Source: JAAYBR01 sp033813475 (GTDB lineage Bacteria > Hydrogenedentota > Hydrogenedentia > Hydrogenedentales > CAITNO01). From it: a DNA stretch of 14,054 bases. Location: the NCBI GenBank assembly GCA_033813475.1, contig JAPXRP010000107.1, forward strand, positions 1 through 14,054, given 5' to 3'. Under the pieces are notes generated by a model. That model was not told the DNA's origin, did not search any database, and worked only from the letters and a program-made list of their open reading frames with translations. The translations under genes were made by a program, and so were the position numbers. Positions 7,284 through 14,054 of the stretch are shown here, piece by piece. Every line of letters begins with the position of its first letter. Positions within the stretch are counted from its first letter, which is position 1.

Positions 7284-8369
7284 TCAGTCCAGCACATAGT
7301 AGAAGATCGCCGCGAAGACGATGTCAATGGTGATCAGCATGAAGATGTCCATGACCACGGCGCGGGTCGTCATGCGGCCGACGCCGCGCGACCCGCCCGT
7401 GACCCGGAAACCATTATGACAGCCGATGAGCGAGATCGCCACCGCGAAGGACAGCGCCTTGAGCATGCCCTGCACGAAGTCGTTCAGCTCCGCCGCGCCC
7501 AGGGTCTGGTTGTACCAGATATTGGGGCGGAATCCCAGGATGCCCACGCCCCAGAGCGCGCCGCCCAGGGTGCCCGAGAGCATGCCCAGCGCCGTCAGGC
7601 AGGGCAGCGCCACGAGAAGCCCCAGCAGCTTGGGCGACACGAGGTACTGCGCCACGTTGATCCCCATGCCGCGCAGGGCGTCTATCTCCTCCTGCACCTT
7701 CATGGTGGCGATTTCGGCGGCGATGGCCGCGCCAGTGCGCGCGGAGACCACCACGGCCGTCGTCACCGCGCCCAGCTCGCGGGCGAAGGCGATGATGATG
7801 AGGTTCGCCACGTAGATCTGGATGCCGAAGGCCTCCACCTGCTTCGCCGAGAGCATGGCGATGATGAGGCCCATGAGGAAGTTCATGAGGCACACGATGC
7901 CCACGGCCCGCACGCCCATCTCGTACAGCTCGTCCACAAAGGCGCCAAACCGGAACCCGCGCCCCTCGAAGGGCGCGATCAGGGTCCAGTAGAGCGCGTC
8001 CACGCAGAGCCCGCCGAACTGGCGCAGCTCCGTGAAGAAGCTGATGGTCTTGTCCCCCAGGTCCTCGAGAAACCACGGCTCGGGCCGCTTCGGCGGCTCG
8101 TCCATGACCAGCGCCGGCTCCAGGATGCCGATGAAGTCCGCCACCCCGCCGGACTGGCCCCGCCAGGACACGGTCGCCCCGCGCCGGCGCAGGAGCCGCG
8201 CCGTCTGGATGAGCCAGGCGCCGCCCTGCGAGTCCATGGACCGTGTGCCCGCGAGGTCCAGCACGACCGCCTCTCCCCTCTTCGGCGCCGACTCCCGCAC
8301 GGACTGGAACAGCTCCCGGCCCGTGTGCTGGTCCAGCGTTTCCGGGCAGGGGACGGCGCGCTCGCTCAT
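7284..8369 (-). CDS. mlaE: MlaE-type permease with fused N-terminal STAS domain
   Basis: A 361-residue inner-membrane permease, about 100 residues longer than E. coli MlaE (260). The extra N-terminal part (about 1-95) looks like a STAS domain: VVLDLAGTRSMDSQGGAWLI (35-54) contains the LDL strand and the DSxG turn. In E. coli Mla the STAS protein MlaB is a separate subunit that stabilises MlaF, so the fusion probably plays the same part. The MlaE domain follows (about 110-361) with five to six hydrophobic helices and family motifs FARELGAVTTAVVVSARTGA (195-214) and EIDALRGMGINVAQYLVSPK (228-247). The ATG at 8369 is chosen because it overlaps the ligA stop as ATGA and because everything upstream lies inside ligA. 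It is the first transport gene after ligA; MlaF, MCE and lipoprotein genes follow. Confidence 0.92.
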   Translation of the reverse strand: MSERAVPCPETLDQHTGRELFQSVRESAPKRGEAVVLDLAGTRSMDSQGGAWLIQTARLLRRRGATVSWRGQSGGVADFIGILEPALVMDEPPKRPEPWFLEDLGDKTISFFTELRQFGGLCVDALYWTLIAPFEGRGFRFGAFVDELYEMGVRAVGIVCLMNFLMGLIIAMLSAKQVEAFGIQIYVANLIIIAFARELGAVTTAVVVSARTGAAIAAEIATMKVQEEIDALRGMGINVAQYLVSPKLLGLLVALPCLTALGMLSGTLGGALWGVGILGFRPNIWYNQTLGAAELNDFVQGMLKALSFAVAISLIGCHNGFRVTGGSRGVGRMTTRAVVMDIFMLITIDIVFAAIFYYVLD

Positions 8370-10405
8370 GCGCCCCCCTCCCCGGCCAAGGCGCGGAACT
8401 GCGCCTCCGTGAGCACGGGCACCCCGAGGGCCAGCGCCTTGTCCAGTTTGGACCCCGCGTCGGACCCCGCCAGGACGTAGGTGGTCTTCTTGCTGACGCT
8501 GCCCGTGGGGCGGCCGCCGAGGCGTTTGATCAGGGCGTGCGCCTCGTCGCGCGACCATCCCTCCAGCGCCCCCGTCACCACAAAGGTCATCCCCTCAAAG
8601 GGGCGCGGCCCGGCCTCCGCCGCCTCGTCCGCGCCGCGCTGATGCAGCCGCACCCCGGCGGCGCGCAGGCGCTCAATGAGGTCCAGGTTCTCGGGCACGC
8701 TGAAAAACTCGCGCACACTCGCCGCAATCACCTCCCCCACCTCGTCCACCGCCAGCAACTCCGCCTCTGTCGCGGCGGACAGGGCTTCCATGGTGTTGAA
8801 ACTTCCCGCCAGGTTGTCGGCGATATGCTCGCCGACCTCGCGGATGCCGAGTCCGTGGAGCAGTCGGCCCAGGGGGCGGTCCTTCGCCTTTTCCAGCGCC
8901 GCCAGCAGGTTCTCCGCCGACTTGTCACCCATGCGCTCCAGCCCCAGCAGGGACTCCCTCGTGAGCAGGAAGAGGTCGGCGGGGGTGTGGACCAGGCCGC
9001 GCGACACGAGCTGCTCCACGAGCGCGGGGCCCATGCCCTCGATGTCCATCGCCCGGCGGCTGGCGAAATGTTCCAGCCGCCCGCGCACCTGGGCCGGACA
9101 GGCCAGGTTCAGGCAGCGCAGGTAGACGCCCGCCGGGTCGCGGTGGACCGCGCTCCCGCAGTCGGGGCAGCGCTCCGGCAGGGGGAAGGGCGCGGCGTCC
9201 GCCGGACGCTCTTCGGGCACATAGCGCACGAGTTGCGGGATGATCTCCCCCGCCTTCTGCACCTCCACCAGGTCGCCGGGCCGGAAATCCTTCGCGGCGA
9301 GGTCGTCGAAATTGTGCAGGGACGCCCGCTTGACCACCGTGCCCGCAAGGAGCACCGGCGCCAGCTCGGCCACCGGCGTCAGGGCGCCCGACTTGCCCAC
9401 CTGCACCGTGATGCCCAGCAGGCGGGTCTTCGCGGTTTCGGCGGGAAACTTGTAGGCAATCACCCAGCGCGGGGCCTTGCTGGTGCTGCCCAGCACCCGG
9501 CGCTGGGCCAGGCTGTCCACCTTAACCACCATGCCGTCGGTCGCGTAGTCCAGCTCAAAGCGTTTCGCGCGCCAGGCCGCGCAGTGCGCGACGACCTCCT
9601 CGATGTCCGCGCAGCGCCGCCCATGGGGGTTCACCGGCAGGCCGAAACCGCGCAGGCGGTCCAGAACGCCCTCATGCGTGTCCGCCAACGGTTCCGACAC
9701 CTCCGCCGCATCGTAGAGGAAAATATCCAGGGACCGCGCCGCCACGGCCCGGGGGTCCAGCAGTTTCAGCGTGCCCGCCGTCGTGTTGCGCGGATTGCGG
9801 AACGGCTCCAGACCCTCCTCCTCCCGCGCGCGGTTCAGGCGCTCCAGGGTGGTCCAGCGCATGTAGACCTCGCCCCGCAGTTCCATTTCCGCCGGAGCGC
9901 CGGCAATCTGCTCCGGCAGCCCCGCCAGCGTGCGGGCGTTCGCCGTCACATTGTCGCCGCGCCTGCCGTCGCCGCGCGTCGCCGCGCGGATTAGCCGCCC
10001 GCCCTCATAGCGCACGCTGAGCGAAACCCCGTCCAGCTTCAGCTCCACAAAATACGCGGGTTCCGCGCCCTCCAGGCCCTTCTTCACCCGCTGGTCAAAA
10101 GCCCGCAGCTCCCCCTCGTTGTACGTATTCTCTATGGACAGCATCGGCACGCTGTGAAAAACGGGCTCAAAGCCCTCCTGCGGCGCGCCGCCCACCCGTT
10201 TCGTGGGCGAATCCTCCGCCGCCAGCTCCGGATGCGCCGCCTCCAGCGCCTCCAGCTCCCCCAACAGCGCGTCAAACTCAAAATCCGAGATTTCCGGCCG
10301 GGCATCCTGATAATAGAGCAGGGTGTGCCGCTCGACCTCCGCCCGGAGCCGGGCGTGCCGTTCGGCGGGGGACTCCCCCGGGGTGCTGTGACTGTGCTGC
10401 TGCAT
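8366..10405 (-). CDS. ligA: NAD-dependent DNA ligase LigA
   Basis: A 679-residue bacterial replication and repair ligase (E. coli LigA is 671), which seals nicks using NAD+. Domain order is complete. An N-terminal Ia segment carries YYQDARPEISDFEFDALL (31-48). The adenylation domain has catalytic Lys123 in ELKLDG, ATRGDGRRGDNVTANARTL (142-160) and ATDGMVVKV (288-296). The OB fold follows, then a Cys4 zinc finger with Cys413, 416, 431 and 436. Helix-hairpin-helix repeats cover about 445-570 (IEGMGP, LGIREVGEHIADNLA), and a BRCT domain covers 602-675 (GMTFVVTGALEGWSRDEA). The ATG at 10405 is preferred over an in-frame TTG 36 nt upstream because it gives the usual length and the extra residues are Gly/His-rich and family-unlike. 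Its stop overlaps the mlaE start, an unusual operon partner. A TATAAT box lies 64 nt upstream. Confidence 0.96.
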   Translation of the reverse strand: MQQHSHSTPGESPAERHARLRAEVERHTLLYYQDARPEISDFEFDALLGELEALEAAHPELAAEDSPTKRVGGAPQEGFEPVFHSVPMLSIENTYNEGELRAFDQRVKKGLEGAEPAYFVELKLDGVSLSVRYEGGRLIRAATRGDGRRGDNVTANARTLAGLPEQIAGAPAEMELRGEVYMRWTTLERLNRAREEEGLEPFRNPRNTTAGTLKLLDPRAVAARSLDIFLYDAAEVSEPLADTHEGVLDRLRGFGLPVNPHGRRCADIEEVVAHCAAWRAKRFELDYATDGMVVKVDSLAQRRVLGSTSKAPRWVIAYKFPAETAKTRLLGITVQVGKSGALTPVAELAPVLLAGTVVKRASLHNFDDLAAKDFRPGDLVEVQKAGEIIPQLVRYVPEERPADAAPFPLPERCPDCGSAVHRDPAGVYLRCLNLACPAQVRGRLEHFASRRAMDIEGMGPALVEQLVSRGLVHTPADLFLLTRESLLGLERMGDKSAENLLAALEKAKDRPLGRLLHGLGIREVGEHIADNLAGSFNTMEALSAATEAELLAVDEVGEVIAASVREFFSVPENLDLIERLRAAGVRLHQRGADEAAEAGPRPFEGMTFVVTGALEGWSRDEAHALIKRLGGRPTGSVSKKTTYVLAGSDAGSKLDKALALGVPVLTEAQFRALAGEGGA

Positions 10406-10468
10406 GGTCGCGTGGTGTCTCTGCGGTCCGCCGCCCCCCAAACTTCCGGGCCGCGAAACCTGCGGTTA

Positions 10469-10474
10469 ATTATA
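10469..10474 (-). promoter_or_regulatory. Candidate -10 box of the ligA-mla operon promoter
   Basis: On the minus strand the sequence GGCTATAATTAACC contains a perfect TATAAT inside a conspicuous AT-rich patch (about 10465-10490) of otherwise GC-rich DNA. Transcription would begin near 10462 and leave a leader of about 57 nt before ligA. No good -35 box is found at 16-18 nt; the nearest TTGAGA (10502-10507) is 27 nt away, too far. The placement between a terminator-like hairpin and ligA supports a promoter, but this is from pattern alone. Confidence 0.45.
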
Positions 10475-10537
10475 GCCATAATTATTAGGTTCGGGCACCT
10501 TTCTCAAATGGGGAGCCGGGCAAGGGGCCTGCCCCCG

Positions 10538-10577
10538 CACAACAAGCGCGCCGGGTGCGATTTCACACCCGGCGCGC
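10538..10577 (-). terminator. Probable intrinsic terminator of the PASTA protein gene
   Basis: A perfect 12-bp inverted repeat pairs 10566-10577 with 10546-10557 (arm GCGCGCCGGGTG), with an 8-nt loop. Read on the minus strand it is followed by TTGTTGTG, a weak T-rich tail. It lies about 34 nt after the stop of the large surface-protein gene and before the ligA promoter. The plus-strand side has no T tract, so it is assigned to minus. The imperfect tail makes efficiency uncertain. Confidence 0.6.
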
Positions 10578-10611
10578 AGGCAGGGCGATGCCCCGCAAGA
10601 TCACAGACGGA

Positions 10612-13600
10612 CTAGAACGGCCGCCTCCGGGAGAGAAGCACCAGCATTCCCACCGCCATGGCGGCCGCAAAAAGATCGCCCAGCCGTTTCTTGAGACCGT
10701 CAAGCGTCATGTCCGACTTCTGACAGCCGCAACCGCAGGCCGAATCTTCGAGGCCCAGTTCCGACTGATCCAGCAGGCCGTTGCGGTTAATGTCCAGCGC
10801 TTGGAAGATCGCCTCTGTCAACAGCGCATAGGACAACCGGGCCTCCTGGTAACTCAGGGAACCGTCACGGTTTGCGTCGGTGCGGTCAAAGGCGCGCGCA
10901 AGCTGGGCCCGCGCGTCCTCAAGCACCGAATTGCTGACGCCCCGGGAGACCACCAGACTCACGGCGGTGCCTGATGTCACCTGCCCCCCCGCGGCGGGAG
11001 ACTGGCGAAGGACATACCCCAGCGCGATCTCCGTGCTGTACTCCGCAGAAAGCGAACCCCGCGAAAGCCCCGAGGCCTGGATCGCGGACCAGGCGGCGGA
11101 TTCCGACATGCGAACCACGTCCGGCACCGTCACTTGCTGCCCCGCCAGCCCGAGACTCACCACAAGGTCCACCGCCGACCCGGCCGAAACCGACGTCCCC
11201 GCCGCCGGATTCTGGCTGATCACCTGCCCTGCGGGCACTGTCTCACTGTGTTCCTCCGTCACCGCGCCAAGGGTCAGCCCCGCCGCACCAATGGCCGCAG
11301 CGGCCGAAAGCTGGGTCATGCCGGTGAGGGTCGGCACCGCCACCGTGGTCGGTGCGGGTCCTCTGCTCACAACCAGGTTCACGGCCGCGCCCGACGACAC
11401 CTGGGTACCCGCCGCGGGATTCTGGCTGATCACCTTGCCCGCCGGGACCGTGTTGTGGTACGCCTCTGTGGTCTGGCCGACAATCAGGCTGGCGTTGGTG
11501 ATGGCCGTCTGCGCCGCCGACTGTGTCAGCCCCACCACATTAGGCACCAAGACAGTCTGCGGCCCCTTGCTGACAGTCAGCGCCACAGCGGACCCGATGG
11601 CAGCCTGTGTGCCCGCCGCAGGATTCTGGCTGATCACATGGCCCGCCGGGACTGTGCTGCTATATGCCTGCGTAATTGCGCCAGCAACCAGACCTGCGCC
11701 GGTGATGCTCGTCTGCGCCGCCGACTGTGTCGAACCCACCACGTTCGGCACGGAAACGGTCTGAGGCCCCAGGCTGACAGTCAATGCCACGGACGCCCCG
11801 GGGGCGACCTGCGTGCCTGCCACAGGATTCTGGCTGATCACGCGACCCGAGGAAACGGTGTTGCTGTATGCCTGCGTAATCGCGCCAGCAACCAGACCTG
11901 CGCCGGTGATGGCCGTCTGCGCGGCCGCCTGTGTCGAACCCACCACGTTCGGCACGGAAACAGTCTGGCGGGTGTATGTTCGGGAAATCTGGGTGGTCGC
12001 GTTCTCCGCCACTGCAAATGGAACATCAGCAGGGGTGTCCCAACCTCCAATCGTGCGGAAACGCACCTTGTACAGGTTCGAGCCTGCGTTAAGCGGCGGC
12101 GAAGACGCCCCGCTGGTCGTCCAGTTGGAGACCGGGTCACCCGACACGGTGAACACGCGCCACTGCGCCCCGTCGGTCACCGCCTCGGACGGGAGGATTG
12201 TTGCCTGGACATACCCCTGGGGCGGTCCTTTGCTGACCACAAGATGCACAAGTGCGTTCAGCAGCATCGGGGTGCCCACCGGGGGATCCTGTCCCATGAC
12301 AAATCCTGCCGGAACGGTGTCGCTGAACTCCTCGCGTATGGTGCCCACAAAGAGGCCCTCACCCAAAATGGCGCCTTCTGCAACGTCTCGTGTCATTCCC
12401 AGGAGATTCGGAGCAACGGTCCCATAGCCGCCTGACACGGACAGCGTGAAGGTCCCTTTGGCGCCGTCATAGCCAGCCACCCTGATCCAATACGTCACTC
12501 CAGATTCAAGGAGGTGGACAATGCGTGACTGGCTCCCGCATGTGTCGTTGTCGCAGGCGATGGACTCCACAGGTTGCTGTGAACACCCCTGATCAAAGAG
12601 ATGTAACGTCGTATCGAAGGCGCTTCCGCAGAGGGAAATCTCGTATCCGTCTGTCACTGGGGGCGTAAACGTGTACCAAACGTCCGCGCTGTCAACGTAA
12701 CAGGTAGGCACAAACGGGTCCCGGACCACCTTCCTGTTCGTCCAGGTGATGGGCTCGTCCACCGTGATTGGAAGGGCCGTGGCGCAGGTGTCGTTCACGG
12801 GAACCGTGGCGGGGAAATATATCCCGTGCACATGGGTTTCCTGGCCGGCAAAGACGGAAAACGGCTGTTCCGAAGGCGTAAGCCAAACGCTCTGGTTATC
12901 AACGGTTCGGAAGCGCACCTTGTACAGGTTCATCGAAGCGGAAAGATTCTCCAGCACGGCACCGCTTGGTTTCCAATTGGACACCTCGTCCCCCTGCATA
13001 GTCAACACGCGCCACTGGGGCGTCGTGGCCGCCAACGCCTCGGGGGGCGAGATCGTGACGCGCACGGATCCTATGCGGATGGGAGGCGTCCCGGCCTGCG
13101 TGATGGTGATCTGTACAGACGACGGAGTCGTCCCGGCGCCGGTCACCGTAATAAGGGCTGTCCTCTGAGTTTCGGCGTTGTTCGCGGTGCAAGTCACCCC
13201 AAAGGAATCGTTTCCAACGCCACCTGTCCGGGACAGGGTAGCCCAAGGCTGACTGGATGTCACGGTCCAAGCGGCGGCGGTGGTCACAGAAAACGGCCCC
13301 GTAGAGCCGCCGCCCGGGGGAACCAAACCGGACCCGGGGGAGACGGCAAGAGGCACAGGAGGCGTTGCATCCAGAACGTGAACATATCCTGTCCGTGTGC
13401 AGGAGAATGCCCCAGAGGGTCCGGTGGCCCGCAGCGTCACGGAATACTGCCCGGGGGTGGTGTAACGGTAGGTGGGATTCTTAATCGTGCTGTCAGACAC
13501 CCCATCCCCGTTGAAGTCCCAGGACCAAGAGGTGAATTCTGGGGAGGACAGATTTGTGAAAGTGACATTCAGGGGCGCGTTGCCCGACAGTGTTCCTGCA

Positions 13601-14054
13601 CGGAATGCAACCGAAGGAGGGACTACTGGCTGGACAGGCGTGGCGTCCGTCACCACGTTCGCCGAGGCGTTCGCCCCATGCCCCTCCGCGCAGCGCGCCG
13701 AGGCGCTCAAATGGATCACCGTCCCGTCGGGGGGAGAGGCGGTTCCAGAATACAGCTCAACACCCACCAGGAGCGTCCGCGACTCCCAAGGACCAAGCGG
13801 GCCCAAATCCGCAGTCTTGACCTCCCCGCGGTCCATATAGAACGCCTGGCCCAAACAATTGAAGTTAAGAGCGTAATGCGGGACCACCATCTCCACCTGC
13901 ACGTCCGTCAGCCCCGAGCCCCCCGTGTTCGTCACGACAACCGAGTACGTCACCACCTCCCCGGGGCGCACCGTGTCCGGATTCCCCACCACCGTGAGAC
14001 GCAAGGGCGCCCCCTCCTGCACCGGCGTCGCGCACGCACCCCGCGCCCCAAAGG
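10612..14054 (-). CDS. Large multidomain surface protein: DUF11-PKD-BACON-PPC-PASTA(6)-EF-hand-sorting tail (5' end outside window)
   Basis: The frame is open to the right edge, so the N-terminus is missing; residue numbers here count from the GTG codon at 14022, which is probably internal. Reading upstream gives FGARGACATPVQEG, possibly just after a signal peptide. Domains by pattern: DUF11-like 1-124; PKD 137-217 (WSWDFNGDG); BACON 223-310 (WTVTSSQPWATLS); 'QWRV' module 319-403; pre-peptidase C-like 408-530 (ADVWYTF, FDTTLHLFD); PASTA 533-599; second QWRV module 603-684; five PASTA 687-1028; two EF-hand loops (1049-1060 and 1077-1088, each D-x-N-x-D/N-G); then ACGCGC (1095-1100), a linker, a short hydrophobic helix (about 1114-1131) and RRR. 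This suggests an exported protein with calcium-binding and adhesive or wall-binding parts, held or processed at its C-terminus. No catalytic domain is visible. The function is unknown. It appears to be transcribed separately from ligA. Confidence 0.85.
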   Translation of the reverse strand, partial: FGARGACATPVQEGAPLRLTVVGNPDTVRPGEVVTYSVVVTNTGGSGLTDVQVEMVVPHYALNFNCLGQAFYMDRGEVKTADLGPLGPWESRTLLVGVELYSGTASPPDGTVIHLSASARCAEGHGANASANVVTDATPVQPVVPPSVAFRAGTLSGNAPLNVTFTNLSSPEFTSWSWDFNGDGVSDSTIKNPTYRYTTPGQYSVTLRATGPSGAFSCTRTGYVHVLDATPPVPLAVSPGSGLVPPGGGSTGPFSVTTAAAWTVTSSQPWATLSRTGGVGNDSFGVTCTANNAETQRTALITVTGAGTTPSSVQITITQAGTPPIRIGSVRVTISPPEALAATTPQWRVLTMQGDEVSNWKPSGAVLENLSASMNLYKVRFRTVDNQSVWLTPSEQPFSVFAGQETHVHGIYFPATVPVNDTCATALPITVDEPITWTNRKVVRDPFVPTCYVDSADVWYTFTPPVTDGYEISLCGSAFDTTLHLFDQGCSQQPVESIACDNDTCGSQSRIVHLLESGVTYWIRVAGYDGAKGTFTLSVSGGYGTVAPNLLGMTRDVAEGAILGEGLFVGTIREEFSDTVPAGFVMGQDPPVGTPMLLNALVHLVVSKGPPQGYVQATILPSEAVTDGAQWRVFTVSGDPVSNWTTSGASSPPLNAGSNLYKVRFRTIGGWDTPADVPFAVAENATTQISRTYTRQTVSVPNVVGSTQAAAQTAITGAGLVAGAITQAYSNTVSSGRVISQNPVAGTQVAPGASVALTVSLGPQTVSVPNVVGSTQSAAQTSITGAGLVAGAITQAYSSTVPAGHVISQNPAAGTQAAIGSAVALTVSKGPQTVLVPNVVGLTQSAAQTAITNASLIVGQTTEAYHNTVPAGKVISQNPAAGTQVSSGAAVNLVVSRGPAPTTVAVPTLTGMTQLSAAAAIGAAGLTLGAVTEEHSETVPAGQVISQNPAAGTSVSAGSAVDLVVSLGLAGQQVTVPDVVRMSESAAWSAIQASGLSRGSLSAEYSTEIALGYVLRQSPAAGGQVTSGTAVSLVVSRGVSNSVLEDARAQLARAFDRTDANRDGSLSYQEARLSYALLTEAIFQALDINRNGLLDQSELGLEDSACGCGCQKSDMTLDGLKKRLGDLFAAAMAVGMLVLLSRRRPF
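10939..11964 (-). repeat. Five tandem PASTA repeats, three with an exact 204-bp period
   Basis: Residues 687-1028 of the surface protein hold five PASTA units of the form VPNVVGxTQ...AGL...G...VPAGxVISQNPAAGTxV...G..V.L.VSxGP. The first three are in exact 68-residue (204-bp) register; the last two differ in linker length and are more diverged. A sixth, diverged PASTA lies apart at 12226-12426. The units are protein-coding and not a CRISPR-like array. Confidence 0.9.
11663..11967 (-). repeat. Near-identical 101-bp halves of adjacent PASTA units
   Basis: Positions 11663-11763 and 11867-11967 differ at only about six of 101 bases by direct comparison, far closer than the corresponding part of the next unit (about 11459-11559). 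This indicates recent duplication or gene conversion inside the array. The other halves of the two units are more different. Confidence 0.85.
11971..13068 (-). repeat. Duplicated 'QWRV...SNW...NLYKVRFRT' module
   Basis: Two copies of an approximately 82-residue module lie at 12814-13068 (residues 319-403) and 11971-12216 (residues 603-684). Shared positions include I-P-EA, QWRV-T--GD-VSNW--SGA, NLYKVRFRT, and P---PF-V, ending in Y. Each copy is followed, directly or after the PPC-like domain, by PASTA units. It resembles 'GAQWRVDGG...W..SG...V.F' modules that I recall from other bacterial surface proteins, but I cannot name a family for it. Confidence 0.75.

Noticed and set aside
8370..8558. 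Upstream extension of the MlaE frame
   Set aside because: It overlaps the BRCT-coding end of ligA and has no STAS-like content; the ATGA overlap at 8366-8369 gives the natural start.
10406..10441. TTG start 12 codons upstream of the chosen ligA ATG
   Set aside because: It adds Gly/His-rich residues not seen in LigA and no ribosome site is evident; the ATG at 10405 gives the usual length.
10518..10536. Second GC hairpin (GGGC...GCCC) near the ligA promoter
   Set aside because: Only about 4-5 bp of stem and no T tract on either strand, so it is not supported as a terminator.
10939..11964. Periodic repeats as a possible CRISPR or non-coding tandem array
   Set aside because: The 204-bp period is in frame and encodes PASTA domains; unit size and divergence do not fit CRISPR.
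11134..12435. Plus-strand open frame of 433 codons opposite the PASTA array
   Set aside because: A shadow of the repetitive PASTA coding sequence, His/Arg-rich and without family features.

Overview
The window is GC-rich DNA from a Gram-negative (two-membrane) bacterium that I cannot place firmly. An Mla-type lipid transporter with an MCE protein and a lipoprotein implies an outer membrane. The mosaic PASTA/PKD/BACON/EF-hand surface protein is a style I associate with poorly cultured phyla such as Hydrogenedentota, Planctomycetota or Lentisphaerota; that placement is inference. No tRNA, rRNA, insertion sequence or CRISPR array was seen.

Positions 1-4805 (+): the distal part of a membrane-bound respiratory-complex operon related to group 4 [NiFe] hydrogenases and complex I. 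It runs from a 3' fragment of a HyfC/NuoH-like subunit through HyfE-like, HyfF-like (antiporter-type proton channel) and NuoC-NuoD fused large subunit genes to a gene fusing an 8Fe ferredoxin domain to a NuoB/HyfI-like small subunit. The genes overlap or lie at most 16 nt apart. The large subunit lacks all four Ni-binding cysteines of the hydrogenase active site, while the iron-sulfur and ion-channel parts look intact. This fits the little-understood Ehr (energy-converting hydrogenase related) complexes rather than a working hydrogenase.

Positions 4810-10405 (-): an apparent operon, read right to left, of ligA (NAD-dependent DNA ligase), mlaE with a fused N-terminal STAS domain, mlaF ATPase, an mlaD-type MCE protein and a PqiC-type (ABC_trans_aux) lipoprotein. 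ligA and mlaE share an ATGA overlap. The products would form an inner-membrane ABC machine that moves phospholipid between the membranes. This operon converges on the Ehr operon with only 4 nt between stop codons.

Positions 10406-10611: an intergenic stretch with a plausible ligA promoter (TATAAT) and a strong hairpin that probably terminates the gene to its right.

Positions 10612-14054 (-): the C-terminal 1100-plus residues of a large secreted or surface protein, open at the right edge of the window. Domain order is DUF11-like, PKD, BACON, a repeated 'QWRV...SNW' module, pre-peptidase C-like, PASTA, a second 'QWRV' module, five more PASTA repeats, an EF-hand pair, then a Cys-rich motif, short hydrophobic helix and Arg tail that looks like a C-terminal sorting signal.
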